Shown one piece after another: positions 54,201 to 64,000 of a stretch of 64,000 nucleotides of DNA. The position numbers and the translations under genes were made by a program. The stretch's first letter is position 1. The number at the start of each line of letters is the position of its first letter. The stretch is taken from assembly GCA_002778195.1 (NCBI GenBank), contig PCDI01000001.1, forward strand, positions 2,482,453 through 2,546,452, read 5' to 3'. The notes under the pieces are model-generated. The model worked only from the letters and a program-made list of their open reading frames with translations. It was not told the origin of the DNA and made no database searches. The stretch comes from Raffaelea ambrosiae. Its lineage: Eukaryota > Ascomycota > Sordariomycetes > Ophiostomatales > Ophiostomataceae.

Positions 54201-56437
54201 GGCAGACGGCCAAAAAAAATTAAAAATAAGCAGGGCAATGTTTCGCAGCGGGCGTGTGGCTGACGACAAGGTCATTCGATGCAAAAAGGGTGGAAAGGCG
54301 AACCAACGTCCCAACGCGGACCACGGGTGTTTGAAGTTTTGGCCAGAACCAAAGAGAGAGAGGAGAGAGCACACCCAGAAAGGAACACAATCGTACTCGT
54401 AGTTACATAGTACTCCGCAGACGAGCAGGGAAGGGCCGCTAGACGGGAGCAGGATTGCATGGCGTCCTCCAGGATAATACTCATACATAGTACAAAGTAG
54501 TAGTACATAGTAGCTTGCTCAGCACTTCGTGACATAAAACGCTAGGGGGATCCATCCACGTGGGGCTAGACAGCGAAAAAAACAAGCCCGGCAGGGAGTG
54601 GGAAACTTTACGAGAAGGAAACAGGGGGGGGGGATTGCGGCGAGAACTGACACGGCAACAGACGAGGAGATGTCAGGAAGTGGTGATGGGCAGGAGGAGG
54701 CATTGAAGTGTTGAACAACCGGGATCGTACTGAACAACCAGCGAATGACAGAAACAAGAAGAAAAGAAAGCCACGACTGTTTGTTGACCATTGCATGGCT
54801 CAACTACACCGCATGTATCCAGCTGCCAACAAGCACCAATGGCCGGAAGCCAATGGAGCGCTCGGCAGTCTGGGTTGTTGCAAGCCACCCGTGCGTGTCA
54901 GGTCTGCTGTTGGGCCGCCTGGCCGGCGAGGCGGCCGTCTCAACACACAGGTGGCACGCATCGGGCCATCTACGAGCAAGATACATTTCAAAGTAGCACT
55001 CCGCCTTGCTGTAGTATTCATGAGAGCTGAGATGGCCCGCCAGCTTGGACCTGGCCAGCCTGGGCGGCCGTACTTTCTTTCTTTTTCTTGCCGTTTTCAG
55101 CCATGCAGAGAAATGCCGACAACACGGGTTGTTTATTGTTGTTGTTGGCGAAAGCGGCCGTCTTTGGCGGCCGCAAAACAAAACAGTGACTAGTTCACCT
55201 ACTACATAGTATGTACTACTACATAGTATGTATGTATCTTACGATAGAGCCTCGCCAGACCTCACCGAAAAGCCTTCCGCTCTGCATAGAGGCGACCCTC
55301 ACACCAAGGAGCCGGGGGTGCCATCCGCGACGGAGCCACACGCAGGCACACAACACGATACAGGCCATAACTACTAGTTACAAATGCACAAAGTGAGATA
55401 CACAGCGGGCTTCAGCTTTGTTGACGACTAGCTCAAAACTATGCAACAGGAAATCCAAGCAGCACTGCTGGTGTGGTGCCATCGGATGGAACCCTGCCAT
55501 TTGTTTGAACTAAGTCCCGTCCCCTGGGCAGCAGGCGAACAAATACCACCAGGGCGATACATGGAGTACCACAGGAGAACACCACTCTACCGTGAAAAGG
55601 CGTACACCGTACGACGCCGCAGGGCACTAACAGAAAACTCTGGGGAAGAGAGTTGCATCCGTCTTCTTCCCAACCAGGGCCGGCAAAATTCAAACACGCA
55701 TTTTGGTCCCCGTCCAAGGAAGAAACCCGGGCAGTGCATGGATCGGCAGGAAGAGATACCGGGAACGGCTCGACGGGGAAGAATAGACAAGCGACCATAC
55801 TACAATTACCAATATCATGATACGCCCGAGGTTGTCTCAGCCGTGCTTGTACTAGGTAATATCTCACCATGTAGCCATGCAGCCAAACAGCTGGCCATGA
55901 ACTCCCAACAACCAGAGCTCGTTCCCAGAAGAGACTGTTGTCCGGTACGGCTTTGTGTGGCCAGCAGCAGGGTCGCACCTGGAAGACGAAATAGAGTATT
56001 CTGCTGTGCAGAGATGCGAGGGCACGGCCATCCACCATCCACACAAGACCGCATTGTGCAAGGCTCCTGCGGGCTGGGCCCCTCTTATGCTCGCCACGGG
56101 CTGCGTCTTGATTGGGAGCTACCTCGCCAAGAGGTGGATGTGTTTTGTGCTCTGCACCGGCAAGGTTGCTGTTTGCTTGCCTCGTGCATGAATCCTCGAT
56201 GTACGATGTAGTTACATAGTTTATCCTACGAGCAGCATCGTATCAGATACTTGGAACGCACACCTGCGCGGCCAAGAATTGTCTTGGACATGCGGGCATC
56301 CGTCGACACCGAGCAAGACAAAAAAGAATGCGGCGGCAGATCCGTGGGCGGGACGCCGGCGGCACGCTGTATTGTGCCAGCAGGAGCAGGACCGCCCGCA
56401 GATATCGCAAGATACAGTGTTTCTCCCAACATGGCGT

Positions 56438-56466
56438 GTGTGTGCGTGTGTGTGTGTGTGTGTGTG
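56438..56466. repeat. GT dinucleotide repeat
   Basis: About thirteen GT units, one with a GC interruption, followed by a short TATATATA. Confidence 0.9.
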
Positions 56467-58859
56467 CCTATATATATGCACATGCATTGCAGCCCGTATT
56501 CCACCAGGCCGTCTTTGCCAGCCGACTCGCCGGTGCCATCGCTTCGCCGGGCATAGATGGAATATGTGTGTGGGGGGGGGAGAACAGGATATGCAGCCGG
56601 GAAGGATGCTGTGATGAGGGCAAAACAAGGAGCAGCGAGTGGACAGGACGGGCGGGCAGGGTCGTGAGAGGTTGAGGCCGTTATGCAGGAGACGGTGGAA
56701 GAATAGGTCCCTTGTTTGGGGCCCTGGGGGGGTGTTTTTTCCAGTGAATTAAATCTTATTATTAGCGTCTCTGACGCTGCCTTCTACAGTGCGTCGAACG
56801 CGTGCTCGTATCTACCTTTTAGGCGTGGCCAAGCCCCCTCCCCCCCCGCTTGGTGCATATTTTTGTATATTTTGGCGTGATTTCGCCGGCTGTTCATATG
56901 CCCCGGCGGTCGCTAGCTGGTCTCCAAATGGCCTAATGCCAGGTCTGCCGATCCTTGGAGATCGATCTGAATTAAAAAAAAAAAAACATTGCTTCTGCTA
57001 TTGCTTCTGCTTGTCTCCACCCGCTAGAAGCAGTCTCTGCACGCGATCTGCCCACTGTTTTCGGCAGCTCGTGGCAGGCTGGCGTGGCTGCTCGACGCGG
57101 TTCTGGTGAAATTGCCATGTAATAAGATATCGTGGAAATAGTAATATAGTTATGTAGGTCGACGGGGCGATGGAGCAGACGCTGCCCGCGCGTGGGAAAG
57201 CATTGGGTCATCAAGACACTGTGCCAGACAGGAGGCGACCCTGCAGCAACACACTGCTCGCGCTCCCCCCCCCTGGTGCAGCGTGGCCAGGCGCCTACGA
57301 GTAGTGTGTGCATGGTCTTACACCGTAGCAGAGCGTGCCTTCCTTCTCTCCTGCATCGCCAGTCCAGGTGCAAAAGGCTGAGCGGGAAGGTGCGTCCCAA
57401 CACTCTCCACCCGCTCCTGCTTATTGCGGCAGTCATTCGACCTCGTTCGTGGCTGCCCTTCCAGGAACAAGATTTGCTGGCCGGCCGGACATGCCAGTCT
57501 TGTTTGCAATTTCTGCATCTGCCAACTCTGCCACCTCTGCATCTTCATCTGTGACCCTCCCTCGGCCTCTCTTCTGCTTCACGCTGTCCCTGTCCCGGTG
57601 TTCCACCCCTCACAGACGCCCCCAACGCACAGTGCCCTGTCGATTGGGTCGCGTCGGTCCTCCTGGCAGCTCTGTCTCGCTTCCCCGGCCGCTCTCCTTT
57701 GCACGGCAGTCCCCATCTCGTCTCGTCCCTCCAACAAGGACGAGGGACACCAACACAACGGCAGGCAAGTCCGCCCAGACGAAACCAGTCCACGCAGGCA
57801 CATAAGACACACAGCCCAGCACATCCAGCCTCCCGAGCGGGCGTCCGTTTGTCTTCAACGGGACCGGCAAAGCCAGCAAACCAAGCGCTGCCAGAGTCTC
57901 TTTTAGTCCGGCTCCTCTTTTTTTTTTTTTTTTTGCTCCTCATTCCACCCACACAAAGACACACACACACACACGCCCTCGCGCCCACACACCACACGCA
58001 TAGTTACAACGCACACACCCCCTCCCCCCCCCGGTCGACCAACTGAGGAAGCCGTCCACCGATTGAGGCATCGCGCCGCCTGCCATTTGCTGGCTCGAAA
58101 CAAGCCCGCGCGCGCGCTGTCGGGGCCCCCGTCCTCGCTGAGCAGAGCGCAGATTGCCGCAGGGTAACCCCCTTCACCCTGGTCGAGCCCGCGCAAAATA
58201 AAACAGAAAAAAACAGTAAATAATAACAACAACCCAGCAGAAAAAAGAAACAAGCACCAGAAAATCACCAAAAACCACAACAACCACAAAAAAACCCTCG
58301 ACCCAACTCACTAGCCCACACGTCGCTAGCTGGTTGTAAGCCCACCCCCCCTCCCCTTCCCAATTCCTTTGAGGCCTCGGTCTCGTGTCGTTCGCTGTTC
58401 TGCTTGCTGTTCCTTTGCCCTCTGGAAAAACCCAAGGCGCGTTTTCTGGTCTCTGCTTTTTCTGTTGTCCCTGACTTGCTCCTCCTCATTCCTCTATCCG
58501 TGCTGCCCACCCACTACTTGTCTGCTCCCCTCGCGCCCCATTCGTCTCTCTATTTTTTTCCTCTTTCTCTTCGTCCTCGTTGCTGGTGGCTTGCCACTAA
58601 TTCTCACTCCCCATATTTTGCAGACGGTTGTCATTTTACTAAACACCAACAAAGAATTGGAGGCCACTTTCATTTGCATTCCAGTCAACCCGCAGTCTCT
58701 TTTCAGCCTGTCTTCGTCTCACCGACCGGTCGCCTATTTCGTCTCTCGTGCCTCCGAGTCGATTCGCATCTCCCGTTCCGACCCACCAACCTTTTTTCGT
58801 CTGGTCTCAGGAACGGTTCCTCCCTCTCTCTCCTCTCTCCTCCTCATCCCGCAGCCGAC

Positions 58860-58868
58860 ATGTCATGA
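58860..58868 (+). CDS. Two-codon uORF (ATG-TCA-TGA) overlapping the proposed start
   Basis: The stop TGA (58866-58868) overlaps the ATG at 58865, as ATGA. This arrangement can couple termination to reinitiation. It matters only if the start at 58865 is correct. Confidence 0.3.
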   Translation: MS

Positions 58869-61800
58869 CGATGCGAACGACCACCTCGACAACGAGCGCC
58901 GACCTCCTCTCCACGACCATCGCCTCCCACGGCCGTTGTGTCCGCTGCTCTCTCTCGTCCCTGTAAATGGGAGAGCCCGCAAAGATGCAAGCAGTGCCAA
59001 GCGTAAGTTCCCTTCCTGGTGCAGCAAGACGAATATCTCTCCAGAACGTACAATGCAGCCAGCCAGCCAGCCAGAAACACGCCTTCTTCTTCTTCCCCCC
59101 CCCTCCCCTTTGCACGCAATTCCCAGAACGCACAGAGCAGCCAGCAACAGCAACAGCAGCCAGTGAAGCCCGAGGATCCCTTGCTTTCATGCTCGTACGC
59201 AGTCCAATGCAACTTGCCTTATTCGCATTTCTTTTAGCTCCTGGAGCAGGTCATGAGATGCGCTCGGATTGTCTTTGAGACTTGGCTATATTTGCATGCT
59301 TCTTCGCGGTGCCTCATTCAGCGTTGGTTGCTGATTTTGCACCTGCTGCTGTGCTTGACCCTTTCCAACCGCATTGTTCGTGGCCCATCGTGGCTGCGCG
59401 GAGGAATTGTGGCCCTCGCACCATCACCGCCCACCCCATCCAGAATCCCCCTCCCCCAAGAAAAACATGCAAAAAAAAACTTCGACTACCTTCTCGGTGG
59501 CTTCATGCTGACTCGTATTGCTCTCCCTCCCTCTCATACAGCTTGTCGGAACCGGCACCATAGTTGCTGCCGCGGCCACCGGTCTGGTATTCGCACAACC
59601 CGCCGACGATCACCCTCTTCCTCTCCCTCATTCCCAACGGCCAGCGACAGCACACCCGAGGTTGACAACGAATCCGGACAACTCTCATTCTTATCGCGCC
59701 TCGTCACGGCATGCTGTCCGCCCCGCCAGCCATTCCCTGACTCTCGGCTCCTCTGGGCTCTTTGACCTCCCCGACCTGCCAGATGACGCTGTATACAGCC
59801 ACACCAACAACGGCAGCAACAGCAACGTCAGTTACGCCGCGAGCAACTACGGCGGCAGCGCCTCTTCCGCACCTGTTGCAACATCCTCCATCCCAGCAGC
59901 GTCTGCCACTCTTCCTCGATCTGCGACCCTGAACCAGCTTACGCCCCCAAAGGGGTCCAAACGCCGCCATTCCTTCGTCCACAAGGGCGAGTGGATGCCG
60001 CCACCCATTTCCGAAGTTTCGCGTGACTCTATCTCCTCGAACGGCTCTTGGTTAAGGCGGCTGTCCACCAGGCCTCTTTCGCAACACGGAAGTCTACGAT
60101 CTAGCATCGGCCCGGACTCGCTCTCGCTCAACTTCTCCCTGGGCTCGGCCGCCCCAATCCTCTCCTCCGGAGGCCACCCTCCTCAGCAGCCACCTCGAAA
60201 CAAACTGGTCAAGCGCACCACCACGGGCCAAGACAGTAACGCTGCCTCGCTCACGCGGCGTGGCTCGCGCTCCCAGATGCCTACTCTTCGGCGGCCAGCC
60301 ACCAGTCACCAGCGGATCGCCACCATGCAGCTGAACCCCGATGGTGAAGATTCCATCTTTGTCCCGCCACCCTCTGCATTCCCCAAATACTCTTTCGACC
60401 AAAGGACGCGTCCAAGCTTAGCAATTTTCCAGGCTGGCGATGACACGCTTGAGCTCCCTCTATCGCCGCAGGACCATGACGCCGCGAGCGGCCGGCACAG
60501 CAACCGGGACGACGCCACGCACGCCGTCGAGGAGGACAATAGAAAGCCACATCCAATTCGTTGGGGCTCCTACTTCCATGAGCGGTTGACACGAACAGTG
60601 GCTACTGCTCGTGGTGCCTCACCCCTTTCTACAGACAGCAGTCCCAGCGTTGGCAGCCATGGCCATGGCCATAGCCATAGTCATAACCATAGCCGCTACA
60701 CATCGTCATTACCTAACCGAACATTGCAGGTTCGCAGTGGAAACCCATCAGCTCCATACCTCGCCAAAGCCTCAGTTCTGTTCGAGGCACCAACATCCAC
60801 GTCTCCGATTCCTCTCGCACAGTCATTTACTTCTTCTAATATCCAGAGCACCGTGGAGGAAGACGAAGCATCATCGTCACAGGATGCAGATAGCTCACCA
60901 CGGGACACATCGTCCAAGCGGGCTAGGCGCTCATTATCCATGCATTTCTCGTCCCCCAGCAATTGGATATCTCGAGCAGGGAGTATCCGCCGCCCAAAGA
61001 GGGGAACCGACTATCCCGTTTCGTCTGTCGGTGCGCCTCGAACTCGCCTCAGCATCGGTGGCAATGGAAGGCGACATGTATCGGCGCCTTTGCCCTCGAC
61101 TCAAACACAAACACAACTTCAAGCAGAGGCATCACAACCCCGCAGTGTTACTGCTCCTGCCGACATGAATTTGCGCAGGACCATGGAGGGTATTTTCAAC
61201 AAGCAGCCGACCGAGCATCCAACCAAACGGACGCTGGGAGACGCTGCCGGCCGGAGCAGCAGCAACCCGATGCCGCCCATGTATCCCGATGGTCGCATCG
61301 TCAACCGGCGACAGCGGAATTCGTCATCTCCGTTGCCACCGCTTTCACGCCTATCCAGTTTCAATATGGATCTCTCTCAACAAGGCTCACCGTCTGCAAC
61401 ATCGTCGACAGCGCCCGGTACCGCCTCCACGCACAGGGAAAGTCAAGTGCCCGGTAGCTCGTCGTCGGCGGCTGTCCCGCGCGCATTTCCTTTGCATAAC
61501 AGAGAAGTTTCGAATGACCGCCCTTCCACGATCAGCGGATCAGATATGGACATGCGAGGATTTGCTTCGTCTGGGGATGACGACGATACCGATTTCAAGA
61601 GCGACACTCTGTTTGACTCTGTTCGGACCACTGGCTCGACACGTCTCCGCACGACAGACACGCCTCTTGAGTCCATGTTTGATGAGACCCCACCCAGCAC
61701 GGCCAGCAACAGCAGGACGAAGCGGCTGTCGATCCAGGACATTTTGGGTCAGGCCTGGGACAGCGATACTAGAATTATGGAGGAAGAGGACGAAGGCCCA

Positions 61801-63669
61801 GCGACACCGGTCCGTACCGCTGCAACGCAACCTTCTTTGTCGACCTTGTCTTCGCACCAGTACGAGGATGCCAGAGCCTTTATCGACAACCACGACGAAA
61901 ACAACAGCGCTCAGCTCAACGGAGACGGACTTCCTTCCTTGGTATCGACCGGCGATGCCTCGCCGACAACGGGTGCTGCTCGGCTATCCTTGAACGATGA
62001 TGAGGACGACGATGATTGGGCCCGCATGGATGAGAACGGTGTGACGAACCATCTGTCCCCCCCTTCGCGGTCACTGAATAGCTCGCTACGTGGCACGAGC
62101 AGATTGTACAGCAGTGGTAATGAGACAGCCAATGGCGGCGGCCTCCTCTATCCGTACGAGAATCGCCGACCCGCTTTGACGAACATCAGCGGCAATGTCA
62201 CTGGCGACGTTTTCGATTCTGATGACGCCTCGATGAGTGACGCCGATCGCCCGCGGAGCAACTTGTTCGACTGGAGCGAGTCTACTGTGCAGGTAGACAA
62301 GGTCGACGTGGACGGCCATTCACCCCGACCGAAGACTGTGCATGGCAAGCAAGAATTGGATATGCGGAACGGACGCGCAGCGAACCGCAAAGGCGCGACA
62401 GCTGCCCACATCCGAAGCCAGAGCGTTCCTGTTGTCGTTGATCCGCTAGAAGGATCAAAGCCGGCCGCGTCCAAATTCGGCACCTGGGCCTCCGGTCCCA
62501 AGAATGCAAGTGAGGACTGGGATGACGACTTTGATTTCGAAGCCAGCGGCAACGGCAACGCTGACAGCGCTGGCGACGGTGGCTTTGGTCAATTTGGCGA
62601 TGGTGGCGGCGATGGGTCTGGCACATCAGTTGCTGGCAGAGGCTCTTCGGGGTCATTTGCCATGGTCGTGCCCGCTTCCATCCAGGCTACCCAGCCGACG
62701 GTCAAGGCGCACTCGGGCCAGATCCGAGAACTGTCGCTACTTGTGAACGGTCTGAAACGGTTGTGTCGCCATGCTCGTGAGCTTGACATTGTGCAGGAAG
62801 CTCCATCGCTCTGGACGGAGGCAGAAAATATTATTGCTCTGGCATCACCCGACGACGAGGCATCTGAGGGAGGCGGGGCTCACACGTCATCCCATGACAC
62901 TGACATGAGCCAACGGACATCGTCCGAGTTCAATGCCGCAGCCGTCGAAGATCGTTTCCTGGATGAAGGCTACGATGCTGGGACGCTGACTAGCCTTGAT
63001 GACGACCCATTCGATACCTCGGCGGACCGACCCAAGCCCCCAACAACGCCGCCTCCTCCAGAGATGGCCAAGACAGCTGTTGTGCGGGATCGCTCGCGTG
63101 TACGGAGGAGATCGGTCTTCTCGCCTGACGACGACATTTTTGGTGGGAGCTGGCCGCTGGACGAGAAGTCTGCCATGGTGGCAGAGCAGGCGCAGCAGTT
63201 GGAGCCACCTCCGCCGCGGACGCCGGAACGGACAATGGCAACGGAGACGCCAGACAGCATCATGTTCGAGTCGATTATGGAGGCCATGCAGCAGCAGCGG
63301 TCGTCTTCAGCGCCAATCAGGCGGTCGCCGGTGAAGCAGCCATCCAAGGCGGAGCTGTTTTTCAACACCAACACACTCCAGGAGCTGGTGAAGAGGGCGA
63401 ATACTCTATTCCACACGTTGTCAGAACTTGTGCGGCATGCAGAGCTCATCACGCAGAGCCCAACAGTCACGCCCCGCCATGACCGCCCGTACCGCCGCGA
63501 GGATGGCAGCCCAGCGTTCACGCGCGTGTTCACCGACCCATCGAGTCCGCCGAAGAGGCTCATAAAAAGCCATAGTCAGAACTCGCCGTTGGCGCGTGCG
63601 CCGTCACCGGTGGACTCCCCAACGCCGAACGGTATCAGTCAACGATTGCAGCTGATGACGGTGAATTAA
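58865..63669 (+). CDS. Large Ser-rich protein of unknown function (5' exons partly resolved)
   Basis: The main exon runs from about 59542 to the TAA at 63667-63669, about 1,375 codons. Upstream, 59030-59197 has protein-like sequence (TYNAASQPARNTPSSSSPPL; PVKPEDPLLSC). An ATG at 58865 reaches it in phase through a GTAAAT-CTCCAG intron (about 58964-59043). The join between PLLSC and the main exon (acceptor CATACAG at 59541) is off by phase with the best donor (GTACGC at 59195), so a small exon (LLEQ at 59238-59249 is a candidate), another start or a sequence error is involved. The product is Ser/Thr/Pro-rich, with KRRHSFVHKGEWMPPPISEV and NGSWLRRLSTRPLSQHGSLR near the N-terminus. Acidic DW motifs follow (SEDWDDDFDFEASG). 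A conserved-looking C-terminus has MVVPASIQATQPTVKAHSGQ, VFSPDDDIFGGSWPL and PAFTRVFTDPSSPPKRL. Many SP and RRxS sites suggest kinase control. Function unknown. Confidence 0.75.
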
Positions 63670-64000
63670 AGCGGCACGCAGATCTTTTTATCTTGGCCGC
63701 CCATATATCCGCCACGAACACTGTTTTCTTCGCCTCCTTTTGGGGCTTTCTTTTTTTCCTTTGTTTCTCGCTCAAACATACCACACATACACACACGACA
63801 AACACTACTCCCGTTTGACGTCCATATCCATAGCTATCATGAGGAAGTGTATGAATACGCACGCCGACAGAGCTCTGCATTCCGAGCTTCTGCATGCCTT
63901 ATTTTTCATATATTCCATTTGTCTTCTTTATTCTCTTCTTTATTTTTGTTTCTTACGGAATTGCATAGAAGGGACATGGTCGCCCCGGTGGTTCGGCAGT
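63670..64000. other. 3' flank of the Ser-rich gene
   Basis: T-rich noncoding sequence running to the window edge. No gene was seen. Confidence 0.5.

Larger units (their letters stand above)
47358..58864. other. About 11.5 kb gene-poor region with dispersed short motifs
   Basis: No ORF carries a recognisable domain. The left end is the GCN20 promoter and the right end (57900-58864) is C/T-rich sequence before the large Ser-rich gene. In between are simple repeats (GA at 49150, GTGGTCCCAGTT units at 50590, AG at 51185, G run at 51062, GT at 56440) and about a dozen copies of TACATAGTA[C]. Two ATG-initiated ORFs of 202 and 256 codons (51873-52481 and 55441-56211) are the longest plausible candidates, but composition and overlap with antisense frames do not support them. 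The region may hold promoters, noncoding RNAs or fast-evolving genes that I cannot see. Confidence 0.45.

Noticed and set aside
55441..56211. 256-codon ATG ORF as an annotated gene
   Set aside because: Its composition is close to random translation, with many Cys, Arg and Pro. Overlapping antisense ORFs of about 200 codons exist, and I see no promoter or intron signals.
58865..63669. Assignment of the large Ser-rich protein to the Byr4/Bfa1 septation GAP family
   Set aside because: The acidic DW motif is suggestive, but the conserved C-terminal features of Bfa1 (such as the NPKTMKWEGN-like segment) are not present.

Overview
The window looks like a contig from a filamentous ascomycete (Pezizomycotina, most likely a Sordariomycete). 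The genes carry short introns with GTRNGY donors and pyrimidine-rich AG acceptors, and intergenic spaces are kilobase-sized. Specific markers are a cross-pathway-control bZIP with its uORF leader, a GCN20-type ABC-F ATPase, a fungal complex I 51 kDa subunit, a GH43 glycosidase, a LysM protein and an intronless tRNA-Phe. Exons were joined by hand from splice signals and reading-frame phase; no transcript evidence was available.

Layout. 0.5-2.4 kb: mitochondrial Icp55-type aminopeptidase (+). 3.8-6.1 kb: SREBP-type bHLH factor with a polyglutamine tract (-). 6.1-13 kb: a long stretch with no gene I can support, rich in simple repeats and with a patch of undetermined bases. 13.0-15.1 kb: two tandem, apparently paralogous small genes of unknown function, then a 35-codon ORF. 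15.2-19.0 kb: secreted GH43 glycosidase and a DOPA 4,5-dioxygenase-like protein (both +). 19.6-20.9 kb: secreted LysM protein with hexapeptide repeats (-). 23.4-25.7 kb: an unusual flavoprotein/F-box-like/ankyrin-like fusion (+). 26.7-27.5 kb: dynactin p27 (-), divergent from complex I NUO51 (+, 28.4-30.3 kb). 31.0-34.5 kb: PEX11-type protein and SRP40/Nopp140-type nucleolar protein (both +). 35.5 kb: tRNA-Phe(GAA). 37.4-40.1 kb: ADGF/ADA2-type adenosine deaminase (+). 42.5-44.0 kb: CPC1 (+) with a two-uORF leader and a long in-frame non-AUG extension. 44.9-47.4 kb: GCN20 (-), convergent with CPC1. 47.4-58.9 kb: about 11.5 kb without a supportable gene. 58.9-63.7 kb: a large Ser-rich protein of unknown function (+), whose 5' exons are only partly resolved.

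Functional links. CPC1 (GCN4 orthologue) and GCN20 (the Gcn2-pathway ABC-F factor) belong to the same amino-acid-starvation circuit and lie tail to tail about 0.8 kb apart. GH43 and the LysM protein are both predicted to be exported. Most of the rest is housekeeping.

The strongest candidates for further attention are the flavoprotein fusion, whose decarboxylase active-site residues look lost, the tandem unknown pair at 13-14.6 kb, and the CPC1 leader with a reading frame open for about 1 kb upstream of its first AUG.
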